Below, one piece after another: positions 25,971 to 34,612 of a stretch of DNA of 64,000 bases. Origin of the DNA: Methylobacterium soli (GTDB lineage: Bacteria > Pseudomonadota > Alphaproteobacteria > Rhizobiales > Beijerinckiaceae); assembly GCF_008806385.1 (NCBI RefSeq), contig NZ_VZZK01000010.1, forward strand, positions 62,001 through 126,000, written 5' to 3'. Positions within the stretch are counted from its first letter, which is position 1. Every line of letters starts with the position of its first letter. Below the pieces are notes generated by a model that saw nothing but the letters and a program-made list of their open reading frames with translations, did not search any database and was not told where the DNA came from. The position numbers and the translations under genes were made by a program.

Positions 25971-26040
25971 CCAAGCCGCGCCGCGCGGCCGGCCTACTTG
26001 CCAAGCCGCGCCGCGCGGCCGGCCTTTTTGCCAAGCCGCG
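25971..26040. repeat. 30-bp tandem repeat, about 2.3 copies
   Basis: The unit starting CCAAGCCGCGCCGCGCGGCC begins at 25971 and 26001, and its first ten bases recur at 26031. The two full units differ at two bases near the end (CCTACTTG versus CCTTTTTG). The array lies just after the stop of the nuclease-like gene. The palindrome GGCCGGCC-like core and T-run in the second unit could give weak transcription termination. Confidence 0.85.
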
Positions 26041-26113
26041 CCTCCCCCTTGCGCATGACGCGAGGCTTCGCCTCAATGGCGGGGGCGCGGCTGCGCGCCT
26101 CTGGGGGCGAAAG

Positions 26114-27166
26114 ATGGATCTCTCGATCGGCCTGAGCGCCTTCGCGGTGGCGCTCGCCGTGCTCGTCGTCGTCACGCTGGCGATCGGCATCAACATCGTG
26201 CCGCAAGGCCACGTCTATACGGTCGAGCGCTTCGGCCGCTACGCGCGCAGCCTCGAATCCGGGCTCGGGCTGATCGTGCCGTATGTCGAGCGCATCGGCC
26301 GGCGGGTGAACGTGATGGAGCAGGTCATCGACGTGCCGAGCCAGCAGGCCTTCACGCGGGACAATGCCGGCGTCACCATCGACGCGGTGGTGTTCTATCA
26401 GGTGCTCGACCCGGCCCGCGCCTCCTACGAGGTCTCGAACCTCGAAGTCGCCATGATGACCCTGACCATGACGAATATCCGCACCGTGGTCGGCTCGATG
26501 GACCTCGACCAGCTGCTCTCGCACCGGGATGAGATCAACGAGCGCCTGCTCCGGGTGATGGATGCCGCCGCCTCGCCCTGGGGCGTCAAGATGACCCGCA
26601 TCGAGATCAAGGACATCGTGCCGCCCGCCGACCTCGCCGGCGCCATGGCGCGCCAGATGAAGGCCGAGCGCGAGAAGCGCGCCTCGGTGCTGGAGGCGGA
26701 GGGCGCGCGCCAGGCCGAGATCCTGCGGGCGGAGGGGCGCAAGCAATCGGCGATCCTCGAAGCGGAGGGGCGCCGGGAGGCGGCGTTTCGCGATGCGGAG
26801 GCGCGCGAGCGCGGCGCCGAGGCCGAGGCGCGGGCGACCGCCCTGGTGAGCGAGGCGATTGGCAAGGGCGATCTCGCGGCCGCGAACTTCCTGGTGGCCG
26901 AGAAGTATATCGAGGCGGTGCGGGCCATCGCGACCGCGCCGAACCAGCGCGTCGTCGTGGTGCCGATCGAGGCGGCGGCTTTGGCCGGGACGCTCGGCGG
27001 CATCGCGGAGATCACCCGCAGCGTGTTCGGGGAGGGCGGACCGCCGCGCACCCGATCGGGCCTGCCGCCGAGCGCCGGGCCGGGCTCGGGCGGGATCGCG
27101 TCCGGCGCAGGGGCGGGCACGGGCGGCACGCCCTGGGGCGGCGCGGCCCCGGTCCCGAAGGCCTGA
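26114..27166 (+). CDS. SPFH/Band 7 family membrane protein (QmcA-like)
   Basis: A 350-residue stomatin/prohibitin-type protein that forms large oligomers on the membrane. One N-terminal helix (FAVALAVLVVVTLAIGINIV) precedes the SPFH domain (VPQGHVYTVERFGRYARSLESGLGLIVPYVERIG, QVIDVPSQQAFTRDNAGVTIDAVVFYQV). Residues 185-250 form an Ala/Glu/Arg coiled coil (REKRASVLEAEGARQAEILRAEG). The last 40 residues are Gly/Pro-rich. Its partner NfeD protein is usually encoded next door and here begins four bases after the stop, but is frameshifted. The family's role is in membrane microdomains and proteolysis control. Confidence 0.92.
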   Translation: MDLSIGLSAFAVALAVLVVVTLAIGINIVPQGHVYTVERFGRYARSLESGLGLIVPYVERIGRRVNVMEQVIDVPSQQAFTRDNAGVTIDAVVFYQVLDPARASYEVSNLEVAMMTLTMTNIRTVVGSMDLDQLLSHRDEINERLLRVMDAAASPWGVKMTRIEIKDIVPPADLAGAMARQMKAEREKRASVLEAEGARQAEILRAEGRKQSAILEAEGRREAAFRDAEARERGAEAEARATALVSEAIGKGDLAAANFLVAEKYIEAVRAIATAPNQRVVVVPIEAAALAGTLGGIAEITRSVFGEGGPPRTRSGLPPSAGPGSGGIASGAGAGTGGTPWGGAAPVPKA

Positions 27167-27170
27167 GGCG

Positions 27171-27616
27171 ATGCTGTCGGGGCTCGCGGCCGAGATCGGG
27201 TCGGCCTGGATCTGGATTCTCGCCGGGCTCGTGCTGATGGGCGCCGAGCTCGCCGCGCCCGGCATGTTCCTGGTCTGGTTCGGGCTCGCCGCTCTCCTGA
27301 CGGGTTTCCTAGCGCCGGCCTGCCGCTGCCCTGGCAGGCGCAGGTGCTGATCTTCGCCGGCCTCGCGGTCGTCAGCGTCGCCCTCGCGAGCCGGCTGATG
27401 CGCCGGCCCCTGTCGGTCCTCAACCGGGCCGATCGCGGCCTGATCGGGCGCGTCTGCGTGCTCGCCGAGCCGATCGTGCGGGGGGAGGGGCATCTGCGCC
27501 TCGACGACACTCTCTGGCGCGTCGCGGGCCCGGACCTGCCCGCCGGCACCCGGGTGCGGGTGACGGGCCTCGACGGCACCGTGCTGCGAGTCGCGCCCGC
27601 AGGGGAGGGGCCGTGA
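27171..27616 (+). pseudogene. NfeD-like protein gene with a frameshift
   Basis: From ATG 27171 the frame gives MLSGLAAEIGSAWIWILAGLVLMGAELAAPGMFLVWFGLAALLTGFL, a normal NfeD start with membrane helices, then turns into non-homologous codons and stops at 27350. The remainder of the family sequence continues in another frame from about 27322 (LPLPWQAQVLIFAGLAVVSVALASRLMRR) through the soluble OB-fold NfeD domain (GRVCVLAEPIVRGEGHLRLDDTLWRVAGPDLPAGTRVRVTGLDGTVLRV) to a stop at 27616. A single missing base within about 27308-27322 explains this. It may be a real mutation or a sequencing error. It follows the SPFH gene by four bases. Confidence 0.85.
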
Positions 27617-27623
27617 GCCGCCC

Positions 27624-28748
27624 TCAGCGGCGCGGGTGCAGCTCCGCCACGGCATCGGCCAGCGCGTCGACCTGCGCCTCCGTGTGGGCGGCCGAGACCG
27701 CGACCCGCAGGCGCGCGGTGCCGGCCGGGACCGTCGGCGGACGGATCGCCACCACGAGGAAGCCGCGCGCCTCGAGCGCCGCCGACAGGGCCAGCGCCGC
27801 CTCCGCGGCGCCGACCAGCACCGGCACCACCGCGCTCTCGGCCTCCGGCAGGCCGAGGCGGGCGGTGAAGCGGCGGGCGAGCGCCAGCGGCCGGGCCGCC
27901 CGCGCGGGCTCCGCTTCCAGGATCTCGAGGGCCTTGAGGGCCGCCGCCGCGGAGGCCGGGGGCAGGCCGGTGGTGTAGACGAGGCTGCGGGCCCGGCTCG
28001 TCAGCAGGTCGACCACCGATTGCGCCGCGCAGAGATAGCCCCCGTAGGAGCCGAGGCTCTTGGACAGGGTGCCCATCTCCAGGGGCGCCCGGCATCCCGC
28101 CTCGACCACGCCGAGGCCGTGGGCGTCGTCCACGAGGGTCCAGGCGTCGAAGGCCTCGGCGATCTCCAGCAGCGCGGGCAGCGGCGCCCGGTCGCCGTCC
28201 ATGCTGAAGACCCGCTCGGTCAGGATCAGGGCGCGCCTGTGCCGCCCCCGGTGCCGGTCGAGGAGGGCGCGCAGGTCGTCGAGATCGTTGTGGCGCACCC
28301 GCACGACCTCGGCGCCCGAGACCCGGGCCCCCGCCCAGAGGCAGGAATGCGAGAGGGCGTCGGCCAGGATCAGGTCGCGCGGGCCGACCAGCGCCGGGGT
28401 GATGCCGAGATTGGCGAGGTAGCCGCTGCCGAAGACGAGGGCGGCCGGCATGCCCTTGTGGCGGGCGAGGCGCGCCTCCAGCGCCGGGAGCAGCGGGTGG
28501 TTGCCGGTGACGAGGCGCGAGCCGCCGGCGCCCGCCCCGTAGGTCGCCAGCGCCTCCTGCGCCGCCGCGATCACCCGCGGGTCGTTGGACAGGCCGAGGT
28601 AATCGTTGCAGGAGAACGAGATCAGGTCCTGCCCGTCGCGCCAGGCGCGCCCGTTCGCGCCCCGCAAGGTGGGCCGCAGGGTGCGGCGCAGGGCGGCGGC
28701 GTCGAGATCCGCGAGCTTCTGCCGCGCGAAGGTGTCGAGGCTGGACAT
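27624..28748 (-). CDS. bioF: 8-amino-7-oxononanoate synthase (BioF)
   Basis: BioF is the PLP enzyme that condenses pimeloyl-ACP with L-alanine in biotin synthesis. The 374-residue protein has SFSCNDYLGLSNDPRV, GAGAGGSRLVTGNHPLLPALEARLARHKG, ALIFGSGYLANLG-like sequence (LVFGSGYLANLG), DDAHGLGVV and the PLP-lysine motif GTLSKSLGSYGGYL. It is close to other alpha-oxoamine synthases (KBL, HemA), but the biotin branch is favoured by the neighbouring bioA on the other strand about 1.7 kb away. It converges with the frameshifted nfeD gene, eight bases from its stop. Confidence 0.9.
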   Translation of the reverse strand: MSSLDTFARQKLADLDAAALRRTLRPTLRGANGRAWRDGQDLISFSCNDYLGLSNDPRVIAAAQEALATYGAGAGGSRLVTGNHPLLPALEARLARHKGMPAALVFGSGYLANLGITPALVGPRDLILADALSHSCLWAGARVSGAEVVRVRHNDLDDLRALLDRHRGRHRRALILTERVFSMDGDRAPLPALLEIAEAFDAWTLVDDAHGLGVVEAGCRAPLEMGTLSKSLGSYGGYLCAAQSVVDLLTSRARSLVYTTGLPPASAAAALKALEILEAEPARAARPLALARRFTARLGLPEAESAVVPVLVGAAEAALALSAALEARGFLVVAIRPPTVPAGTARLRVAVSAAHTEAQVDALADAVAELHPRR

Positions 28749-28796
28749 CGAGCCTCAAGGCCCCGAGGCCCGGTCCGATGTCAAGCGCGGGCGGCC

Positions 28797-30374
28797 TCAG
28801 CGGCCGAGGCCCTCCGCCCTGCGGATCCGGTAGACCGTGAAGCGCGGATCCGCCTCGCGGAACTCCAGGCGGTCCGGCATCGGGTTCGGCGCGGCCGGGC
28901 CGAGGACGTAGAGATCCGTGAAATCCCTCTGCCAAAACCGGGCATAGGCCGGGACGTCCGGCGGGCTCGCCCCCTCGGCGAGGTCCCGCAGCCGTGTCAC
29001 CGGGATCGGGGCGCCGTAGGGCACGGCGAGCCGGAGATAGGGCTCGCGCGGGGCGAGGGGCTGCTTGCCCGCCGAGGTGAAGAGCGTCGGCACGAAGGCG
29101 TCGGCGTAATGCACCGCGAGGGTCGGCGCGTTGTACATCGGATAGGCGGCCAGGTCGGCCATCGGCGGATTGCCGCCCTCGCCGCTCTCGGCGATCAGCA
29201 CGCGCGCGCCCTTCTCCAGCCGCCCGAACCCGGCGATCAGCGCCGCGTAGGTGGCGCGGTAGGAGAGCGCGACCGTGAGCGCGAGGCCGAGATTGGCGAG
29301 GATGACCGCCAGGACGAGGAGCGCCGCGCCGCGGGCGAGCCTCCGGCTCGGCGGGACCACGGTGAGGAAGGCCGGCAGGATCAGGGCCGCCGCCACCAGG
29401 ATGCGCAGGTCGACGAAGGCGGTGTCGAGCAGGGTCGAGGGCACCGCCAGGTAGAGAAGGCCGAGCCCGACGAGGATCCAGGCGCCGGATTCCGCGAGGC
29501 GCAGGGCGCCCGCCCGGGCGAGGGCGTAGATCAGGATGGCCAGGGCGGCGCTGCAGGCGGCCGAGAGCGGCAGGCTGTAGCCGTTGAGCGAGGCGAACAG
29601 CCAGAACGGCTTGAGGGCGAGATGCCAGCGGTTGCCCGCCTCGCCGACCGTGCCCCCCGCGGCCAGCATCAGGCCGAGGAGCGCGAGGGCGGGAAGCGCC
29701 AGCGTCCCGAAGCGGAGCGCGCTCTCGCCGCGCGGCGCCCGCCGGCTCCAGGCCCGCCACAGCTCGTGCAGGCCGAGGGTGAAGCCGTAGATCCCGAGGG
29801 CGAAGAGGTGCGCGGCGAACAGCACCCCCACCACGAGGGCGTGGAGGGCGAAGCGCCGCAGGCGCGCCCGCTCCGGCAGCGCCAGCCAGGCCGCGATGCC
29901 CCAGAGCCCGACCCCGAGGCCGAACTGGAAATTCAGGAAGCCCCAGGCGAAGGGCACGCTGTAGAGGACCATCAGGGCGATGAAGCCGCTCAGCGCGAAG
30001 CGGCGCTTCACCGCGAGCTCGATCGCCACCGCCCCCGTCACCGTCAGGACCTGGCTGGCGAGGAGGAACAGCCGGGTCGCGGCCTCGACGCTCATGACGC
30101 GGGCGAGGCGGGGCACCACGAGATCGAGGGCGAGATTCGGCGCCAGCGTCCAGACGACCCGATAGATCGGGCTCTCGGCCGGCGTCCCGTCGCGGACCAG
30201 GAGATACATCCGGGCGAGATGGTTGGGGTAGTCGGCCATCGCGGGGATCGGCACAGCGAGCACCGGCAGGAGCGCCAGGACGAAGAGGCCTGCAAACAGG
30301 ATGAGGGGAAGCGTGCCCGCGCGCGCGGGGCTGCGCGTCTCCGCCCGACCCGCCTCGATGCCGCTGCGCTCCAC
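28797..30374 (-). CDS. multi-spanning membrane protein, possible GT-C-type glycosyltransferase
   Basis: A 525-residue protein with about eleven membrane segments and a soluble C-terminal domain (from about residue 390, LIAESGEGGNPPMADLAAYPMYNAPTLAVHYADAFVPTLF). The first helix is followed by a periplasmic loop with DYPNHLARMYL, a His/Asp loop as found in GT-C transferases that use polyprenyl-phosphate sugars. I do not recognise a named family, and the substrate is unknown. ATG 30374 starts in a charged leader before helix one (TLPLILFAGLFVLALLPVLAVPIPAM). It lies between bioF and the divergent bioA gene. Confidence 0.75.
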   Translation of the reverse strand: MERSGIEAGRAETRSPARAGTLPLILFAGLFVLALLPVLAVPIPAMADYPNHLARMYLLVRDGTPAESPIYRVVWTLAPNLALDLVVPRLARVMSVEAATRLFLLASQVLTVTGAVAIELAVKRRFALSGFIALMVLYSVPFAWGFLNFQFGLGVGLWGIAAWLALPERARLRRFALHALVVGVLFAAHLFALGIYGFTLGLHELWRAWSRRAPRGESALRFGTLALPALALLGLMLAAGGTVGEAGNRWHLALKPFWLFASLNGYSLPLSAACSAALAILIYALARAGALRLAESGAWILVGLGLLYLAVPSTLLDTAFVDLRILVAAALILPAFLTVVPPSRRLARGAALLVLAVILANLGLALTVALSYRATYAALIAGFGRLEKGARVLIAESGEGGNPPMADLAAYPMYNAPTLAVHYADAFVPTLFTSAGKQPLAPREPYLRLAVPYGAPIPVTRLRDLAEGASPPDVPAYARFWQRDFTDLYVLGPAAPNPMPDRLEFREADPRFTVYRIRRAEGLGR

Positions 30375-30493
30375 GCCTCGCCTCCGCTTCGCCGCCTGCC
30401 GGGGCCAAGCGGGAGGATCGCGCCGTCCGCTTAAGATCGGATGAGGAGGCGCGTCGGCTTGACCTCCCGCCCGCGCGCGCGCATCCCGCGCCG

Positions 30494-31738
30494 ATGCCCG
30501 CGCATGACAGCCATCTCTGGCGGCCCTACACGCAGATGAAGGGGGCGGCTCCGCCCCTCGAGGCCGTGCGCACCCACGGCTCGCGCATCGTGCTGGCGGA
30601 TGGGCGCGAACTCGTGGACGGCATCGCCTCGTGGTGGACGGCGGTGCACGGCTACAACCACCCCCACATTCGCGCGGCCGTCGCGGCCCAGCTCGACGCC
30701 ATGCCGCACGTGATGTTCGGCGGCCTCACCCATGCGCCGGCCGAGAGGCTCGCCCGGCGCCTCGCCGCCCTGGCGCCAGGCGATCTCGACCACGTCTTCT
30801 TCACGGATTCCGGTTCGGTCGCGGTCGAGGTCGCCCTCAAGATGGCGGTGCAGCTCTGGCTCAACCGGGGCGTCGCCGGGCGCAGCCGGATCCTGGCTTT
30901 CCGGGAGGGCTATCACGGCGACACCCTCGGGGCGATGTCGGTCTGCGACCCCCAGGAGGGCATGCACCGGCGCTTCGGCGCCTACCTGCCGGCCCAGCTC
31001 TTCTGCGACCTGCCGCGGAGCCGGGCGCAGGAGGCCGCGCTCGAGGCGACGCTCGCCGGCCACGCCCACGAGCTCGCCGCCGTCATCGTCGAGCCCCTGG
31101 TGCAGGGGGCGGGCGGCATGCGGATGCACGAGCCCGAGGTGCTGGCCACGATCGCCCGCCTCGCCCGCCGCCACGGCCTGCCCCTGATCCTCGACGAGAT
31201 CTTCACCGGCTTCGGGCGCACCGGCACGATGTTCGCCTGCGAGCAGGCGCAGGTCGTGCCCGACATCCTCTGCCTGTCGAAGGCCCTGACCGGCGGCACG
31301 CTGGCGCTCGCCGCCACGATCGCGACGCGGGAGGTCTTCGCGGGATTCTGGTCGGACGATCCCGCCGCCGCCCTGATGCATGGGCCGACCTTCATGGCCA
31401 ATCCGCTCGCCTGCGCGGCCGCCCAAGCGAGCCTCGACCTGTTCGAGCGGGAGCCCCGGCTTGGCCAGGCGCGCGCCATCGGGGATCGCCTCGCCGAGGG
31501 GCTCGCCCCGTTGCGTGGTCGGCCCAACATCCGGGACGTGCGCGTCCTCGGGGCCATCGGGGTGGTGCAGTTCGGGCGATCACCCGACCTCGCCGCCCTG
31601 AAGGACCGGCTGGTCCGGCGCGGCACCTGGGTGCGCCCCTTCGGCGACATCCTCTACCTGACGCCGGCCCTCAGCATCGGGGAGGCCGACCTCGACCACC
31701 TCGTCGCGAGCGTGCGCGCGGAGGCATGGGGGGCCTGA
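30494..31738 (+). CDS. bioA: adenosylmethionine-8-amino-7-oxononanoate aminotransferase (BioA)
   Basis: BioA transfers an amino group from S-adenosylmethionine to 7-keto-8-aminopelargonate to form 7,8-diaminopelargonate in biotin synthesis. The 414-residue class III aminotransferase starts MPAHDSHLWRPYTQMKGA, and WWTAVHGYNHP, FTDSGSVAVEVALKMAVQ, YHGDTLGAMSVCDP, LIVDEIFTGFGRTG-like LILDEIFTGFGRTG and the PLP lysine in LCLSKALTGGTLALAATIA are all BioA signatures. The WR-PY-T opening discriminates BioA from other omega-aminotransferases. bioF is 1.7 kb upstream on the other strand and bioD is 13 kb downstream. Confidence 0.95.
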   Translation: MPAHDSHLWRPYTQMKGAAPPLEAVRTHGSRIVLADGRELVDGIASWWTAVHGYNHPHIRAAVAAQLDAMPHVMFGGLTHAPAERLARRLAALAPGDLDHVFFTDSGSVAVEVALKMAVQLWLNRGVAGRSRILAFREGYHGDTLGAMSVCDPQEGMHRRFGAYLPAQLFCDLPRSRAQEAALEATLAGHAHELAAVIVEPLVQGAGGMRMHEPEVLATIARLARRHGLPLILDEIFTGFGRTGTMFACEQAQVVPDILCLSKALTGGTLALAATIATREVFAGFWSDDPAAALMHGPTFMANPLACAAAQASLDLFEREPRLGQARAIGDRLAEGLAPLRGRPNIRDVRVLGAIGVVQFGRSPDLAALKDRLVRRGTWVRPFGDILYLTPALSIGEADLDHLVASVRAEAWGA

Positions 31739-31872
31739 CGCGGCGAGGGCCCGCGGGCGCGTTCCGCGCGCCAGGGGTGCAACCCGGACGGCGTTTGCAC
31801 AGTTGGGAATTCGACGCGGTTCGCGCCGGGGCCGATCCCTCCCGTGAACCGGCACGCTGGAGGACCCACATC

Positions 31873-32262
31873 GTGACGAACGAGATGCCGAGCCCCTCAG
31901 ACGACCGGCCCGTGATTCTCCTCGTCGAGGATGAGGCCCTGACCATCATGGATCTCGGTGACGTCCTGGAGGGCGGCGGCTACGACACGGTGCAATGCGC
32001 CTCGGCCGAGCGCGCCCTCAGCATCCTGCAGGCCCGGCCCGACATCTGCGGCCTCGTGACCGACGTGGAGCTCTCGGGCCGCACCAACGGCTTCGACCTC
32101 GCGAATTCCGTCGCGGAGGCGCGCCCGCAGCTCCCCATCGTGATCGTCTCGGGCCGCGCCGCCCCCGACCCCGAGCGGATGCCCCCCGGCGCCCGCTTCA
32201 TCGCCCGCCCCTGCAGCGGCGAGGACATCCTCGATCAGCTCAAGCGCCTGCTGCCCTGCTGA
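31873..32262 (+). CDS. single-domain response regulator (receiver only)
   Basis: A 129-residue receiver with no output domain. The acidic pocket is LLVEDEALTIMDL and the phosphoacceptor is the Asp in LVTDVELSGRTNGF; the Thr/Ser switch is IVIVSGRAA. The conserved Lys before Pro is replaced by Arg (FIARPCSGEDI), which is unusual and could alter phosphate chemistry. I chose GTG 31873 because GGAGG stands nine bases upstream (31859-31863); ATG 31885 would remove four residues. Such receivers in alphaproteobacteria often act in chemotaxis-like or stress phosphorelays. No kinase gene is near. Confidence 0.88.
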   Translation: MTNEMPSPSDDRPVILLVEDEALTIMDLGDVLEGGGYDTVQCASAERALSILQARPDICGLVTDVELSGRTNGFDLANSVAEARPQLPIVIVSGRAAPDPERMPPGARFIARPCSGEDILDQLKRLLPC

Positions 32263-32338
32263 GCCGGGGCCGGCGCATAACCGGCGCCGCTGTCATCGCA
32301 GCTTCACACGATCGCGTCACATGCCATCCGGGTCGAGG

Positions 32339-32362
32339 CCCGGCGCTCCCTTGGGCGCCGGG
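32339..32362 (+). terminator. Hairpin between the receiver gene and the MarR gene
   Basis: CCCGGCGC at 32339-32346 pairs with GCGCCGGG at 32355-32362 around an eight-base loop, followed by GTTTCC. It is 77 bases after the receiver stop and 38 bases before the MarR ATG. It is a plausible Rho-independent terminator although the T-run is short. Confidence 0.5.
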
Positions 32363-32399
32363 GTTTCCGTTCTGGACGCGGCGTGAGAGGGTGAGTGCG

Positions 32400-33185
32400 A
32401 TGGCAGCGGTTGAGGACCCTCCGGCTGCACCGAGCGGCGATGTCCTGATGCACGCGAACGGCAAGAGCCAGCCCGGCCCGATTCAGCCGGGCAAGACACA
32501 GCCGGGCAAGATACCGCAGAGCAAGACACAGCAGAGCAAGAGCAAGCCGGGCAAGAGCCATCCCGACGGGGAGGCCAGGGACGCCGCCCGGGAAGCGGCC
32601 AAGGAAGCGGCCAAGGAAGCCGCCAAGTCGGCCAAGGACGCCGCGCGGCGGATGCGCCCGCCGGGCGCCAAGAGCGTCGGCTGGGCGCTGGTCCAGGCTG
32701 CCCGCCTTCACCGCTCCCGCATCGGCGACCGCCTCGCCGCCCTCGATCTCTTCGCCGGCCAGGAGCAGGTGGTCCAGGCGCTCGCCGCCGCCGGCACCAT
32801 GACGATGGGGGACCTCGCCGCAACGCTGCGGGTGCGCCCGCCCACCGCCTCGAAGACCATCTCGCGCCTCGCCGCCCTCGGCTTCGTCGAGCGCCGCGCC
32901 GAATCCGGCGACGGCCGCATCGTGCGGGTGCGCCTCACCGAGACGGGGCTCGCCAAGGCCGAGGCCATCGAGCGCCTGTGGGACGAGGTCGAGGCCGAGA
33001 TCCTCGACGGCTTCGACAACAAGGAGCGTCGCCGCCTGCGCAAGCTCCTGCGCAAGGCCGCCCGCAACCTCGCGGACGCCGCTGGCGTCACCGGCCACGA
33101 GCCGGAGGCCGAGATCGACGGCGAGGACGACGAGGCGGAACCCGCCCTCATCGCGCCGGACGAGGCGGTCCTGCGCTCGCTCTGA
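32400..33185 (+). CDS. MarR-family transcriptional regulator with a long low-complexity N-terminal extension
   Basis: A 261-residue protein. Residues 20-95 are a disordered basic extension made of repeats such as QPGKTQPGK and QSKTQQSK followed by Ala/Lys-rich helices (AAREAAKEAAKEAAKSAKDAAR). From about residue 100 it is a normal MarR winged helix: WALVQAARLHRSRIGDRLAALDLFAGQEQVVQALAAAGTMTMGDLAATLRVRPPTASKTISRLAALGFVERRAESGDGRIVRVRLTETG. The tail is acidic. The lysine-rich repeat, as in histone-H1-like proteins, may give nonspecific DNA affinity. ATG 32400 starts just after the GTGAG at 32391. Confidence 0.88.
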   Translation: MAAVEDPPAAPSGDVLMHANGKSQPGPIQPGKTQPGKIPQSKTQQSKSKPGKSHPDGEARDAAREAAKEAAKEAAKSAKDAARRMRPPGAKSVGWALVQAARLHRSRIGDRLAALDLFAGQEQVVQALAAAGTMTMGDLAATLRVRPPTASKTISRLAALGFVERRAESGDGRIVRVRLTETGLAKAEAIERLWDEVEAEILDGFDNKERRRLRKLLRKAARNLADAAGVTGHEPEAEIDGEDDEAEPALIAPDEAVLRSL

Positions 33186-33370
33186 GCGCATCGGAGCGCG
33201 CCGCCGCCTCGGGCGCGCCCGGGCTGGAACACCGGGCACCCACCTGTCGCGCAATCCTGCTCCCGCGGCCCTGCCACTGCCCAAATCCGGGCGCCAAGGC
33301 CTATGACGGGCGGCCGGGAATCGGCTCTGAGGCGCGGGGACGGAGCGTGGTTGCGAACCGGGAGGGGAGG

Positions 33371-34291
33371 GTGCCGATCGCGGCGGTCACCGAAGGGGCG
33401 CCGGGTCTGCCGGACCGGCGGCGCCTCGTCGGCATCGGGCTGATGTGCAGCACGGTCCTGTTCTTCGCCAGCCTCGATGCCTCGGCCAAGAGCCTCGCGC
33501 GCCTCGGCGTCGACCCGCTGCTCACCACCTTCATGCGCTACGCGGTGAGCGTCGGGTTGATCTCCCTCTTCGTGAACCCGATCACCACGCCCCACGTGGC
33601 CCGGACCCGCCGTCTCGGCCTGCAGGTGGTGCGCTCGCTCCTGCTGTTCGGCTCGTCGGCCCTGAACTTCGTGGCCCTGCGCCACCTTCAGCTCGCCGAG
33701 ACCCTGTCGATCCAGTTCGCCGCGCCCCTGGCCGTGGCGCTGCTGGCCGGGCCCCTGCTCGGCGAGTGGTCCTCGCCCCGCCGCATGGCGGCGATCGGGC
33801 TCGGGTTCCTCGGCGTCCTCGTGATCGTGCGGCCGGGCGTCGGCACCATGCATCCGGCCGTGCTGTTCAGCCTCGGCAACATGCTCTGCTACGCCCTCTA
33901 CATCATCACGACGCGCAAGCTCGCGGCCACCGATTCGACCGCCACGACGATGTTCTATTCGGGACTCTCCGGCCGCGCCCTGATGAGCCCGCTGCTGCCC
34001 TGGATCTGGACCCAGCCGGCGAGCTGGCTCGTCTGGGCGCTCCTCGTCGGGGTCGGGCTGTTCGGCACCATCGGGCACTGGCTCCTGGTGCTGGCCCATG
34101 CGCGCGCGCCCGCCAACGTGCTGGCGCCCTTCATCTACACGCAGCTGCTCTGGTCGGTGCTCCTCGGCTACCTGATCTTCGGCGACGTGCCGAATCGCTT
34201 CACCGTCCTCGGGTCGGCGATCGTGGTGGCCTCGGGCCTCTACCTCCTGGCGCAGGAGCGCCTGCGCCCGCCGGACCGGCCGGCCGCCTGA
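33371..34291 (+). CDS. EamA/DMT-superfamily drug/metabolite transporter
   Basis: A 306-residue membrane protein with ten predicted helices in two five-helix EamA repeats: GLMCSTVLFFASLDASAKSLARLGVDPLLTTFMRYAVSV, QLAETLSIQFAAPLAVALLAGPLLGEWSSPRRMAAIGLGFLGVLVIVRPG, then FSLGNMLCYALYIITTRKLAATDS and APANVLAPFIYTQLLWSVLLGYLIFGDVPNRFTVLGSAIVV. It probably exports a small metabolite; the substrate is unknown. No ATG exists near the start; GTG 33371 has GGAGG five bases upstream and is my choice, with GTG 33347 as an alternative. Confidence 0.9.
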   Translation: MPIAAVTEGAPGLPDRRRLVGIGLMCSTVLFFASLDASAKSLARLGVDPLLTTFMRYAVSVGLISLFVNPITTPHVARTRRLGLQVVRSLLLFGSSALNFVALRHLQLAETLSIQFAAPLAVALLAGPLLGEWSSPRRMAAIGLGFLGVLVIVRPGVGTMHPAVLFSLGNMLCYALYIITTRKLAATDSTATTMFYSGLSGRALMSPLLPWIWTQPASWLVWALLVGVGLFGTIGHWLLVLAHARAPANVLAPFIYTQLLWSVLLGYLIFGDVPNRFTVLGSAIVVASGLYLLAQERLRPPDRPAA

Positions 34292-34342
34292 GGCGGACCG
34301 GCCGGGATCGCCTGACGCGCCAGCCGGCGCGCGGGCCGCCTC

Positions 34343-34612
34343 TCACCGGTAATGGCGGCGGTGGTGGCGGTGGTGGCGCGAGCGCATGTTGGTGCGGTAG
34401 GCGCGCCGGCCCGGATCGATGCCGAGCGCGCCGTTGACGGTGCCCACGGCACCGCCCACCGCACCGCCCACGATGCCGCCCACCGGGCCGGCGACCCGGT
34501 CGCCCTCGGCCGCGCCGCGGCGGATGCCGCCGGGCAGGCCCTGCGCCTCGGCGGCGCCAGACAGCGTGAGGGCGGACAGGGCCAGAGTGGCGGCGATCAG
34601 AACGCGTTTCAT
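34343..34612 (-). CDS. small secreted glycine-zipper protein with a His/Arg-rich tail
   Basis: An 89-residue protein with a signal peptide (KRVLIAATLALSALTLSGAAEAQ). The middle contains a glycine-zipper stretch (VAGPVGGIVGGAVGGAVGTVNGALG) and the C-terminus is RSRHHRHHRRHYR, which could bind metals or polyanions. Such short proteins are common in Methylobacterium and their role is unknown. ATG 34612 follows AGGAAAAC at a normal distance. It converges with the DMT transporter. Confidence 0.8.
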   Translation of the reverse strand: MKRVLIAATLALSALTLSGAAEAQGLPGGIRRGAAEGDRVAGPVGGIVGGAVGGAVGTVNGALGIDPGRRAYRTNMRSRHHRHHRRHYR

